64,000 nucleotides of DNA, taken from assembly GCF_020379485.1 (NCBI RefSeq), contig NC_063442.1, forward strand, positions 11,495,509 to 11,559,508. Reading direction: 5' to 3'. Made by a program: the position numbers and the translations under genes. The DNA is from Brassica napus. Taxonomy: Eukaryota; Streptophyta; Magnoliopsida; Brassicales; Brassicaceae. The notes below the pieces were generated by a model. The model made no database searches, was not told where the DNA came from, and was given only the letters and a program-made list of their open reading frames with translations. Positions 23,715-34,150 of the stretch are shown in pieces (position 1 is the stretch's first letter; every line of letters starts with the position of its first letter).

Positions 23715-24114
23715 GTCAACAAGGACCGACTGATTTTAATCCTTAATTACGGACTCCTCCTTAGCTTATTTAGGTGTTATATTATTATTCTAATCCTAAC
23801 TGCTTAGGAGTATGTGTTAAGGATTCATTATAATCCCCCGTTGCAGATGGTCTAAAAACCCTGACTCGTAAAATTAAGAGTCTATAAAAAAAGCATACAG
23901 GGATACACCAACAAAAGGAATAAGCATTATCAAAGCGGAAGGTTGAGGACAATCTAAGCAGCAAATTCAGATTCACACATAGCGAATCAAAACGAGAAAC
24001 AAGATTTATTCTTAACTTAACACGTGGAATTAAAATGAAAAAGGAGCCAACTTCTGTTGTATAAGAAACATATAATGGATCCCATCATCACCACTCGGAA
24101 CAAGAACCGGTTAC

Positions 24115-25173
24115 TTACCATTCAAGCAAACCGGAGCCCTTCAATTTCTCTACCATCAATCCATCGATTCGAGCTGCCATCTCCCGAGTCAGGTAGTTTT
24201 GCCAATCTCCGATCTCACCCTTCCTAAAAAACGCACTATTCGCAAAACTAGAAGGACGGTTCTCCATATTCTTCTCCCCTTGGTTGGGTTCAAGATTCTT
24301 CAACGTATCGAAACTACAAAGATTCACAACTTTATCAACAATCCCTTCCTTCTCTTCCTCAGCTGTGAATCCATAACCCATAAACTCAGCCAGTCTCTTC
24401 ACATACAGCAAAGGATCAGCTCTCATCTTCTCATACTTGAGGAAAAAGATTTGATCTGGATTCTCTTGGTAAGCTTTCCAGTACGTCAAGACATGATCTA
24501 GATAAGGACCGTTGCTAGATAAACCTCGACAGAACATATCAAAAGACTCCTCAAGACTATTGAGAGGGCCATCCTGTGTCTTTTGCTTCTTATAGAAAAT
24601 CCACATGGAGATGAAAGTGTCTTTAGGGTCTCTCCAGATGTAAACCATTTTACAACTAGATCTTGAAACCGACTCGGGTAATAATCCGTGCGGGAGATGA
24701 GTGGCAAACAGAGTGTTCTCTTTGTTATTGATAACATCAATGTGAGGGAAGAAAGCGAATTCGATCTCAATATAAGGAACAAGCTCGTGAGGATTACGTT
24801 TTAAGAGAGGGTTTGTGGAATCGTTGAAATGAGATCGGTTGCGGATAGCAAAAGTGAGGGCTTTGAGCCAAGTGGTACCTGTCTTTGGGTAGCTACAGAG
24901 GAGTAAGTCACTAGGTCGTGCTTGGAAGAACTCTTGCGCGTACATGCATCCTTCAGCGCGAGGCTGCATTAGCCAGTGACCACCGTACTGGATCAAGGGA
25001 TTTTTTGGTCTCCAGCCTTTCTCGTGAGGAAAGGTAGCGATGAGTTCTTGGTACCGTTTTTGATTCCTCTCGAACTCTGTTGACTCTGTCACGGTCTCTT
25101 CCTGGTTGGGTAAGGTAGTGTCGGTTACAGTTAATAACCCCATTGGAGATAAATAATGCTGATTTGAGGACAA
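24115..25173 (-). CDS. SOT18: Desulfoglucosinolate sulfotransferase, copy A (intact)
   Basis: Intronless 352-residue cytosolic sulfotransferase that moves sulfate from PAPS to desulfoglucosinolate, the last core step of glucosinolate synthesis. The 5'-phosphosulfate loop YPKTGTTWLK is at residues 95-104. The IWRDPKDTFISMW block (3'-phosphate binding) and the C-terminal RKGEIGDWQNYLT (from residue 317) are present. Family traits such as STEFERNQKRYQELIATFPHEKGW place it in the SOT16/17/18 group, nearest SOT18 by eye. The frame is intact throughout. The promoter lacks the clear TATA found in copies C and D (only TATAATTA-like sequence near 25275), so expression could be reduced. Shares its 3' flank with fragment B and copy C. 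Confidence 0.9.
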   Translation of the reverse strand: MSSNQHYLSPMGLLTVTDTTLPNQEETVTESTEFERNQKRYQELIATFPHEKGWRPKNPLIQYGGHWLMQPRAEGCMYAQEFFQARPSDLLLCSYPKTGTTWLKALTFAIRNRSHFNDSTNPLLKRNPHELVPYIEIEFAFFPHIDVINNKENTLFATHLPHGLLPESVSRSSCKMVYIWRDPKDTFISMWIFYKKQKTQDGPLNSLEESFDMFCRGLSSNGPYLDHVLTYWKAYQENPDQIFFLKYEKMRADPLLYVKRLAEFMGYGFTAEEEKEGIVDKVVNLCSFDTLKNLEPNQGEKNMENRPSSFANSAFFRKGEIGDWQNYLTREMAARIDGLMVEKLKGSGLLEW

Positions 25174-25199
25174 ATATCAGAAGAGGAGGTGATAATTTT

Positions 25200-25978
25200 T
25201 AGGAGAGTTTCTAGCGACAAGCTGGAGAAGAGGTGATGACAGCGTTGATTATAGCTTTGGTCTATTTGTATCTATTTGTATAATTAGGTCTGCAGCAGAC
25301 CAGACACACACTACACAATAAATAAACATGGGTATATACATTTGTTTTTAAAGGTTAATAATTAATTAAAGGAATCAAAGCCTGTTTGATTAAACCAGGT
25401 TACTAGGTGACCGGTCTGCAACCTGTGCGGGCATAAGAACATGACCGGCCCGCACCCTGTGTTCCTTTTCGGTCTGCACCTCACGAGAGGGAATACAATA
25501 ACGTCAGTATGAAGAGGCAGATATTGTGTGTATGTATAATTGCAACGTCACAAAATATTTTATGTGTTTACGAAGATACTTTCATTCAAAAAATGGAATA
25601 AAGAGTGTATAGTTTTATAAGTAACAGATTTTATATTATCATTAATTAGAATTGTATTGTATATGTGTCATAATTCTTTATTTTAGGTGAATAATATTAT
25701 TTTTCCATAAATAATAAACAAACATTTATGTAGATATATTAAAAGAAAATATAATAAAAATCAAAATATTATCCATAAAAAATATAAATTATGAAGTACA
25801 TTTCTCGATAAAGAAAGCAAATTCAATTAGAAACCTACAAAAAATTATATCTACCAAGCTCTTCTGTCTGCATGCAGATGAAGCAAACATCAATAAGTTA
25901 AACAATTCTTCCATATTTGGAAAACATATATATATATATATATATAACAATGACAAATTAAATGGTAGAGTATGTAAA
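25200..25978. other. Upstream region of SOT copy A and AT-rich spacer
   Basis: 25200-25345 is the promoter region, homologous to 40640-40815 upstream of copy C (GATGACAGCGTTGATTA..AGCTTTGGTCT and CACAATAAATAAACATG are shared). The rest is AT-rich with a TA run at 25924-25947; no gene. Confidence 0.6.
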
Positions 25979-26396
25979 CACATGTTTTCTACAAGCATGA
26001 GTTAGAACACCGCCGTATTTAAGAATCATAAGGGCCTCTACAGGTCTTTCTTCTTCGCCTTCACCATCCCACTTCAGCGGCTTCAGTTGAACCTTCATGT
26101 ATATTCCTGAGAAATTTCCTCCCTGCGCCATTCCAAAAGGTTCTCTGCTGTGAGAAAATGACCTCATGAATTAAATAAAAAATGCATAATGCTAGCTTAC
26201 TTATAAAATAGTATATTCAACAAAAAAAATGATATAAGATAGTATTACAAAATGTAACTATGTAATACTTTCCCCGGACTATATTCAACAAAAAAAGAGA
26301 AAGTACTAAAGAACCTCTTCAAGAACTGCTTTAACTTGGCGAAGCTTCTCAGCATGTTCAAGGTCTCCTGGATCACTATCACTCTCACGACCTGGT
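25979..26396 (-). pseudogene. Fragment of a VIH/PPIP5K inositol pyrophosphate kinase gene
   Basis: Two minus-strand exons, 26396-26315 and 26122-25979, match the linker and start of the phosphatase-like domain of plant VIH1/VIH2: ESDSDPGDLEHAEKLRQVKA, then [18 protein letters not shown] and [18 protein letters not shown]. The expected LTHAGRKQ has become LTHACRKH, after which homology stops; residues after PLKW appear deleted. Nothing of the ATP-grasp kinase domain is present. A gene fragment deposited near the SOT copies, not a working gene. Confidence 0.75.
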
Positions 26397-26796
26397 CTAC
26401 ATATAAAAAAAAGAAGACCATATTGTCGTTACCAGTATTCAACACATGAAAAAAATAGATCAGTCATGATTTTTGGAGACAAGACACAAAGAGTTGAGTT
26501 CAGGGTTCTAAAGATGAGGAACCTTTGCGTCTAAACACATTTTTCTTAGCACACAAGCAGAATCGTCGTAATACCTTAATAGTATGAGAGGAGAGATTTG
26601 TGAATAATACTTTAAAGAATGAAAAGAGAATGTTTGTATTTTAAGACTATGGGCGTCTCCTATATATATACAGTCGATTTATTTCTCATATTAATGACGC
26701 ACAATATTTTGCACAATAAATAATGAAATCGTTTAAAGAAAGATATTAAATGTATATTGTCAAAAAATGATTTGAATATGATATGATTTTAACTTG

Positions 26797-27190
26797 CGCA
26801 AGTAATCTATATTAAAAAGGTAATTTATTAAAAACAAACAACCTAATTAGAAACATTAAAATATTTTGTAAGCAATGTAATAAATATGATATCAACATGC
26901 GCAAGTTTACCGTTTGAATAATAAGAAAAGTTTTTAATATTTGTCTAAATTCTAAATCTTGCCCAAGGGTAAACTAAATCGATAAAATTTAATGATTTCA
27001 ACTTGCGCAAGTAATCCATATTGTGAATAAGTGATTTGCATATTTAATGATTTCAACTTGCGCAAGTAATCCATATTAGAAAGGTAAGTTAATAAAAACA
27101 AATTTTGTCAATAAGTTATTTGCATATTTAATGATTTCAACTTGCGCAAGTAATTCATATTAGAAAGGTAAGTTATTAAAAACAAACAAC
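26797..27190. repeat. Repeats centred on a 12 bp palindrome
   Basis: The perfect palindrome ACTTGCGCAAGT occurs at about 26803, 27000, 27057 and 27138 within longer repeats (TTTAATGATTTCAACTTGCG, then CAAGTAATCCATATTAGAAAGG). A decayed version (CATGCGCAAGT) sits near 26897. Spacing of the last three is about 57 and 81 bp. Confidence 0.85.
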
Positions 27191-27204
27191 CTAATTAGCA
27201 AGGG

Positions 27205-27888
27205 TGGGCACTTTACCCGATATCCAAAGTGGCACCCGAACCCGATCCGAAAAACCCGAACTGAAATCCGAATCGAAGTAGCAAAATACCCGAACGGGTA
27301 TTGAATAAGGAGAGATTGGATACCCGAACCCGAACGAATAATACCCGAACCCGAATGGATATCCGAAGATAACCGAACATATGTATAATTAACCTTATAT
27401 TTCTAGTTTACATCTCTCATTTTATATAAAATATTTATAATGATACTACACTTACTTTAAGTTCATATGATATACATACAATTACGGAAAAAAATGATTT
27501 GCTACTCACTTAAAATGCATGTCAAGTTTTTTATTCCAAAAATTAACAAAAAGTTACATCCAAAATTTTTTAAAAAATAACTAAATTAATGTCTTTTTAG
27601 TTTTAAAATGTTTTGTCCAAATCTATTAACCATTCAATCTATTAAAAATAAAAAATTAGTTAACTGAAAGTTATATTTTTAAATATAAGAAACTTGAGAA
27701 GTGAAAATTTTAATTTTTTTTTTCAAAATCTAAATATCCAAACCCAATCCAAAATAACCGAATCCGAACTAAAAATACCCAAACCCGACCCGAAGTACAG
27801 AAATACCCGAACGGGTTCTACACCTCTATACCAAAATACCCAAAAATTCGAAATACCCGACCCGAACCCGAACGGGTACCCAAAGCTA
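27205..27888. mobile_element. Dispersed element rich in CCCGAA repeats
   Basis: Begins GGGTGGGCACTTTACCCGAT and ends with CCCGAACGGGTACCCAAAG. Both arms are full of ACCCGAA, CGAACCCG and ATACCCGAA, and the middle 300 bp is AT-rich. The GGGTGGGCA start is typical of widespread non-autonomous hAT-like plant elements; class is inferred. Degenerate relatives at 20390-20860 and 30660-30920. Confidence 0.55.
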
Positions 27889-29300
27889 AACTAAATCGAT
27901 AATTATTATTGTCTAGCTATATATGGGCTTAACGAAATCGACAACAGTTTTGGGTTTGTCTACAACGATTGATTAAAATAAATGAAAAATAAAATTCAAA
28001 AAAATCGACCAACAGAATTATAACAATTTTTCTGAGAAGCTCTATATTAATGCCATGTCAGCAGAAATCACTAAAATGACTTCTCTTTTAATGTATAGGA
28101 GGATTACAGTTTCTTATTGCAAAAAGTTAGAAAAGACTGCTAAACATTCATTAAAAGAGTTGGTTACACTATAAAATCAAATACAATACATATCTCTAAC
28201 TACTGGCCTATCAAAACATGAGACATTTTTTTATAAGTCCCCATGTTTCTTTGATTATTTACAGCAGTACAACTGCTATTTAATTTAAAACAATATTATT
28301 GTAATTATTTGAAACTAGTAAAGAAATATTCCCTAACAAAACGACACATTTAATTAAGCTGTCATAATTTTCATTTACCTAATGATTTGTTTATAATCTC
28401 ACCATTTTTTTTGTCGACGGTTAATTATGTTATTATAAACTATGAGAAATATTACAAGGTGATTCTACAGCCGGCAATTCTACCTACCTTATGAAGATTC
28501 ACGTCTGACTGCATCATCCTGAACCGTCTTGTGAGATCAATGTCTGACGGTACTCTTTACTCCTTGCCGAAGATCTTACGAATGATTTTCTCTGTAAATC
28601 TGCATAATTCGCTTTTGTTGTTTATAATCTCACCTAATAATTGATTATATACACTAAGAGCATTTTGGAAATAGAAAGATGCACAACTAACCTCGTTTAA
28701 CATATTCATATCTCATTTTAGTGCATAACGAATCTCACCTAACATATACATATTTCAACTAATCTCTCTTCTTATATATTTTTCTAATCTCCATTTTCAT
28801 TTATTTCAGAAATAGAAAAATGCACAACTAATCTCACCTAACATATACGTATCTCAACAATCTCCATTTTTATATATTTTTATTTACCAAAAATGAACTA
28901 TATAATTCACAAATATTTTAATTAAAATATATGTTCCAAATATTATGTTTATGTTCTTAATTTCCTACTATAGCACGCAGCATTATTTTTGTTTTAAACA
29001 AATAATATTTTTAATATTTTATGTATTTTGTGAAGTTATAAAATTTATTTTATTTGTTTTTAAGGTGTGCTAAATATCTGAGATTGAAAAGAATTATGAC
29101 CCACACCTAAAGAGATAAAAGTTTAATAAGAGAAAATTTTGAAACAAATGTTTTGGGATCATGGAAAAAGTTAAAAACGATCAAATTTTAGAAGTTACAA
29201 AGCGATCAAAAACATCATAAATTTGGATCAAAAATCATCCATGTTATTAAAATTCAAGTAATTTTTAATACTATCTGGAAACATGGATAGCAATAAGATG
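27889..29300. other. Gene-free AT-rich stretch
   Basis: No gene supported. Contains a 141 bp-offset direct repeat (GAAATAGAAA(G/A)ATGCACAACT at about 28665 and 28806) and, at 29105-29180, a third decayed copy of the SOT flank (TTTTGAAACAAATGTTTTGG). Confidence 0.5.
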
Positions 29301-29309
29301 GCTAGGCTC

Positions 29310-29452
29310 AGCTCAGCTCAATTTTTCATGAGTATGAACTCTATTTTTTAGGCTCATTTAATAAATGAGCTTAATATCGAGCTGAAATTAGAACACGAGT
29401 TATATAAACGATCTTTAACTAACACGAGCTAACTCATGAGCTTAGTCGTTTA

Positions 29453-29487
<35 letters not shown>

Positions 29488-29573
29488 GATGACTTCTGTT
29501 TTTCTTATGTAAGAAAAGATAATTTCCATATTAATCATATTTATCTTATGAAATTAAAATGTAAATCAAAAAG

Positions 29574-29637
<64 letters not shown>

Positions 29638-30125
29638 GTAAAAGAATATTGATATCAATCTTCATATCATATGTCTTTACAATTAAAATGTTATTTTTAA
29701 CAACAAGAATTAAAATTTTAAGACTTTCATGCGGAATATATATCTTTATGATTTGAATAGAAGAATACTTTGAATGAATCATCTTAAGACTTTTATGTGG
29801 AATACATTTTTGGATCACTAATTTAGCTTTTATTTTATTTATTATTAGGTTTTGGTTTTATTCAGTATTAATATTAATGTTTTAGTTTTTTAATATTTAA
29901 AATTTAAATTAAATTATAAATATTATTTATTAAATATATATATATATATAATTTTTATTTTTTATATCTGAACGCGAGTTAGCTCATTTAACTCATGATC
30001 TAGATGATCTAAGTTCGAGTTTACATACGAAAGCTCATATAATAAATGAGCTGAGCTAACTCACGAAAGACCCGAGCTCACTATGAGCTGAGCTTAGTTG
30101 AGCGAGTCAGCTCATTTTGACATCC
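29310..30125. mobile_element. Non-autonomous element with inverted GAGCTC-rich ends
   Basis: The left arm (TAGGCTCAGCTCAGCTCAAT, AATAAATGAGCTTAATATC, CACGAGCTAACTCATGAGC) is matched in inverse by the right arm (GCGAGTTAGCTCATTTAACT, ATAATAAATGAGCTGAGCTA, GAGCGAGTCAGCTCATTTTG). The interior includes long TA microsatellites. The two arms make an inverted repeat about 150-200 bp long. Likely a MITE-like or hAT-type element; transposase absent. Confidence 0.6.
29578..29636. repeat. (TA)n microsatellite
   Basis: About 29 uninterrupted AT dinucleotides inside the inverted-repeat element. Shorter TA runs lie at 29455-29476 and 29936-29950. Confidence 0.95.
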
Positions 30126-31159
30126 CTAAATATAAATGAGAACTGTTTGAAAATACATAAATTAGTATAAAAAAGAAATATATTGTTTTTTTAGTAATTT
30201 TATTAATATAATTACATTAATTATTTTCCATGTTTCACTCTGTTTAACAATTTCATTAATTATATTATCTTGGCAATACATCACATCATTAATTATATTA
30301 CCATAATAATAGTGCAGATTTTTATTTATTAGTTAATCAACAATACCTTTGTGTCAATTATAAAATCAAAATTGTAAAACAACTAGGTTTTGGATATGGT
30401 TAAACGTTCAGTTTAGTTTGTTTTACTAAAACGTTTTTTTAGTTTCAATTCGGTGTAAGATTACGTAACCAAAAACATAATTCAAAGATATGTATTTGTG
30501 AATAAAATAATAACTTAAATCAAAACAATAAAAAAATATTACATTTATTGTCACTTAATTTTTCACTCCATATAATTATTTTACTCAACAAAAATCTCTT
30601 TATATTTTATTTAATTTAGGCAAACACATAGAAAAAATCATTTTTATTAGTTTATAAAATTAGTTAGGAATGAACATTTGCTATCCATTTAGGTACGGAT
30701 TGTTCTTTTCGGATATTGTTTTTTTTTTGTTTTTTGAAATTAGGCTACGCTTGAATATCATAATTTATATGTGGGTTTTGAGTTAGGTTCTTCTGGGTCT
30801 AGATGAGTTTGGTTATGATGTATAGGAACCTAAAAATATCTAAATAACAAATGTATATGAAACGGGTTCGGATATTTGTACCAAATAATCATATTACCCG
30901 ATTCATTTCAGGTATTTTGAATACAATTTGTTATATTACGACTAATCTAAAATATATAACACTAATTAATAAAAACAAATATCAATATATAAAATATAAG
31001 AACCAATATACCGTGGGTGCGCAGTCAATATCTAGTAAGTTGTTAAAAATCATACTCGTAGTTTTAAGTGATCTAGAAGTTAAAAAGCGATCAAAAACCT
31101 GCTATGATCAAACATCACACAGCTGGATACAATTTAAACAGAGAACCTGGGGGTTCATA
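30126..31159. other. AT-rich spacer with a repeat relic
   Basis: No gene. 30660-30920 reads like a worn, inverted relative of the CCCGAA-type element (TTCGGATATTG, GGGTTCGGATATTTGTACC). An open frame at 30851-31177 has no recognisable protein features. Confidence 0.45.
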
Positions 31160-31826
31160 AATAATAGATTACAGTAAATTAAGGGAGTTGATTAAGTAAG
31201 TGAAAATTTAGTCAAAAAAAAAAAGTTTGTAAGTGAAAGTTTTGAAACAATTGTTTCGGGCAGATGGAAAAAGTTACGAAATTATTAGAAAGTTCAAATG
31301 GTAGACCATGCATGGGAAAAGAGATCAAATCAGCCACATGCACTATCGCCAGACTAAATAAGGCTGGGCAAACCACACAATCAATGTGGAGCGGTACGAC
31401 GGATTTAAAAAAAAAGTGGTAAATGTCCTGTATTCAAAACTTACCATCTCAAATATATCATTGGTCTATCTGGCGTCAATAAACAGATTCTTAGGCCAAC
31501 ATTATCAGTCAGTTCCTTAAGGGTTCCTAAAGAGGAGAAGGACCACAAAACATCAGGACCGAGGAAAAAAGAAGAGGAAAAGTCCCTAAATAAAGGACGG
31601 ATGAGGTGAGTCCTTATGAGTCCTTGTACTATTCATTTGGGGACTTTCATTTGGGGACGTATTGATAATGTTGCCCTTAGGAAATTAGTCGGTTGGAGCG
31701 TCAAGCTAGGCACGTGACTTGGGAATAAGCCCCACCTAAAAATGTACTATTTTCTAGGTCAAATTTTAGTAAATATTCTGGACCAGTCCACATCTTTATT
31801 ATTGGAATTTGATCAAATATTTGATA
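31160..31826. repeat. SOT-flank duplication, copy 2
   Basis: Same blocks as 21950-22149, here interrupted by extra sequence including the Tourist-like MITE, and ending at the Helitron junction (TTTGATA|CTAG). Confidence 0.8.
31494..31676. mobile_element. Tourist-like MITE with TTA target duplication
   Basis: 183 bp flanked by TTA on each side (31491-31493 and 31677-31679). The left end GGCCAACATTATCAGT and right end ATTGATAATGTTGCCC are inverted repeats. Internal palindromic parts include TCCTTAAGGGTTCC and AAGTCCCTAAATAAAGGAC. TTA plus G-rich TIR fits PIF/Harbinger-derived MITEs. Confidence 0.75.
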
Positions 31827-32851
31827 CTAGGCTAAGATCCGCGCCTCGCGCGGAATGAACGTTACATATATAAATTATTTTATATATTATATGTTTCTAA
31901 CCTATTATGAAATAATAAAAATATATTTAATAATTAAAAAGTCAGTAACTATTACCTATATAATTAAGTTGGTGCGAACATATAAATAAATTTTATTAAT
32001 CTAAAAGAATATTATTTTTCTATTTGATATGGTATATAATTAAATTTAAATGATAGTAACATATATATATAGTATATTTTAATATTAATATTTATTAAAT
32101 TATGCTTTTGCTCATGTTTTTTTATCATTTGTATCTGTTATAGCAAAAAATTTAAATTACTGATAACAAAATTTTACTGTGGGATTAATAGTTTATGTAA
32201 TTTATAATATTTTTAAAAATTAATTTGTCAATATTTTTTCAAAAAAAATTGTTAAAAGTAAATTTCAAAATTAAGATATTTATTTATTTTCTTATATGAC
32301 ATATAATTTAATATACATATACATATATATTTTTATATATATTTAATTTTAATAATTATTAAATGAGACTTTCAACTTATATGATTTTTTAATTATTTGT
32401 ATCATGTCATAACAAAAAGTTTAAACCATAGATCACAAAATTTGAATGTGAAACTTTTAATGATTTTAGTAATTTATACTCGTTTTTAAAAATACCAAAT
32501 ACAACATATAAAGAAATTTTTTAATTTTTATTAAATGGTTACTATGATTGTTTAATTTATTTTAATAGTTTAAAATTAAAAAAATATAATATAACATACA
32601 CTTATTTTTATCAAATCTTTATTATTCAAAGTCATTAATTGTCATATATATTTTAGCCATATTATGTAATTCCGTAATTTTATTTATGGAAATAATTAAG
32701 TACATTAAGAATGTATTTATGGTTAGCTTAATAAAAAGTTTATTATATATTTAGATGGATCAACCTATTTTTCTAAAGATTCTAAGAATCATTCTAGTGA
32801 TGACATGCAGCTACAAAAAAATGTTGTAATGTTTCTCAAATATATAGGGGA
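31827..32851 (-). mobile_element. Non-autonomous Helitron
   Basis: 1,025 bp, oriented on the minus strand. The 3' end reads (minus strand) CCGCGCGAGGCGCGG, a 6 bp stem with 3 base loop, then ATCTTAGC and the terminal CTAG, followed by host T. The 5' end reads TCCCCTATATATTTGAGAAA preceded by host A. Both are hallmarks of rolling-circle transposons inserting between A and T. No Rep/helicase is encoded. The paralogous flank at 22144-22160 (TTGATA|TTAGTCAG) lacks it and aligns with the outer sequence TTTAATCAG at 32852. Confidence 0.8.
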
Positions 32852-33092
32852 TTTAATCAGTTTACGATTTGAGTGTAAATTAAGATAAAGCATAGATCAA
32901 CAAAAGGAATAAGCTCAAAGCGGAAAGTTCACGACAAATTTAAGAAGCCAATTCAGATTCACACATAGCGAATCAAAACGAGAAACAAGATTTATTCTTA
33001 ACTTAACACGTGGAATTAAAATGGGGAAAGGAGACTTCTGTTGTAAACAAGCAAATAAGGATCCATCATCGCTCTGAACAAGAACCGGTTAC

Positions 33093-33255
33093 TTACCATT
33101 CAAGCAAACCAGAACCCTTCAATTTCTCTACCACCAATCCATCTATTCGAGCTGCCATCTCCAGAGTCGGGTAGTTCTGCCAATCTCCGACCTCACCCTT
33201 CCTGAAATACGCACTATTAGCATAGCTACAAGGACGGTCCTTCATATCTTTCTCC
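33093..33255 (-). pseudogene. Desulfoglucosinolate sulfotransferase fragment B (3' end only)
   Basis: Encodes only the last ~54 residues ([20 protein letters not shown] through LKGSGLLEW stop) of a copy very close to SOT copy A. Its 3' flank from about 32890 is also shared (ATAGCGAATCAAAACGAGAA, TTCTTAACTTAACACGTGGA). Homology breaks at about 33255, where an AT-rich insertion begins. Confidence 0.85.
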
Positions 33256-33775
33256 ATATATTGTATTAATAATTTTTTTTAAATTTATAATTTTTAGTTG
33301 TTGTTTAGTATGTATAATAAAATTATTCAATAATTTATTTATAGATATTGATAAGTAATTGGTTACAACTAATACTGAAATTATCTATATTTATTTACAT
33401 ATATGAAACACATAAATATTTTACATTAATATTAAATGATAAAAAAATTGTATGGAAATTTTATCTTTATGAAAACATTATTTACTTAATTATTAATTAA
33501 TTAAAATATAGTATTTTATATAAAATAAAAAAAATTTGTTTTTGTATTGAAAACCCACAAAAGTTGGTTTTTGCTTTTCTTCACAAACTGGTTGAAATTT
33601 TGAAAAAAATAGTTTTCCTGAATTTTAGGGAATCTATTTGTTTAAAAACTTGATTGGCAAGTGAAATGGTTTTTACAAAAATAAAAAATAATAGTTAAAA
33701 ACTTGATTGGATAAAAAATGGTTTTTACAAAAGCAAAAACCAAAAACTAAAACAAAACCTACAAACACGTGAAAT
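33256..33775. other. AT-rich insertion between SOT fragments B and C
   Basis: About 520 bp with no coding content, ending in AAACCAAAAACTAAAACAAA, a composition seen at ends of hAT-type MITEs. It repeats AACTTGATTGG..GGTTTTTACAAAA twice. Class not established. Confidence 0.4.
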
Positions 33776-33833
33776 TAAAATGAGAAAAGGAGTCAACTTC
33801 TGTTGTATAAGAAACAATATAATGGATCCATCA

Positions 33834-34134
33834 TCACCACTCGGAACAAGAACCGGTTACATACCATTCAAGCAAACCGGAACCCTTCAATTTCTCTACC
33901 ATCAATCCATCGATTCGAGCTGCCATCTCCGGAGTCAGGTAGTTCTGCCAATCTCCGATCTCACCCTTCCTGAAAAACGCACTATTCGCAAAACTAGAAG
34001 GACGGATCTCCATATTCTTCTCCCCTTGGTTGGATTCAAGATTCTTCAACGTATCGAAACTACAAAGATTCACAACTTTATCAACAATCCCTTCCTTGTC
34101 TTCCTCAGCTGTGAATCCATAACCCATAAATCCT
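33834..34134 (-). pseudogene. Sulfotransferase copy C, C-terminal part (split by a LINE)
   Basis: Encodes FMGYGFTAEEDKEGIVDKVV through the end of the protein, matching copy A. The stop codon found in copy A (TAA) is TAT here, so the frame reads on 11 residues to TGA. The upstream half lies at 39957-40630 beyond the LINE; 116 bp of coding sequence equivalent to 24385-24500 of copy A are missing at the junction, so the gene cannot make a whole enzyme. Confidence 0.9.
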
Positions 34135-34150
34135 TTTTTTAAAAAGAAAA

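Larger units (their letters stand above)
22293..23852. mobile_element. Non-autonomous TIR transposon carrying captured gene fragments
   Basis: 1,560 bp unit with imperfect terminal inverted repeats (left GAGCATCTCCAATGG; right, inverted, GACCATCTGCAACGG; 12 of 15 match) flanked on both sides by TAA (22290-22292 and 23853-23855), the 3 bp target duplication typical of PIF/Harbinger-type elements. The interior is mostly exon/intron fragments of two unrelated genes on the minus strand and no transposase. The paralogous SOT flank near 32867-32880 reads GAGTGTAAATTAAG without the element, consistent with an empty site. A Mutator-type origin is less likely with a 3 bp duplication. Confidence 0.65.

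Noticed and set aside
26797..27190. CRISPR-like array
   Set aside because: Palindromic repeats with irregular spacing, shared flanks rather than unique spacers, and a plant context.
29576..29818. Minus-strand frame ending in Tyr-Ile repeats
   Set aside because: Translation of a TA microsatellite.
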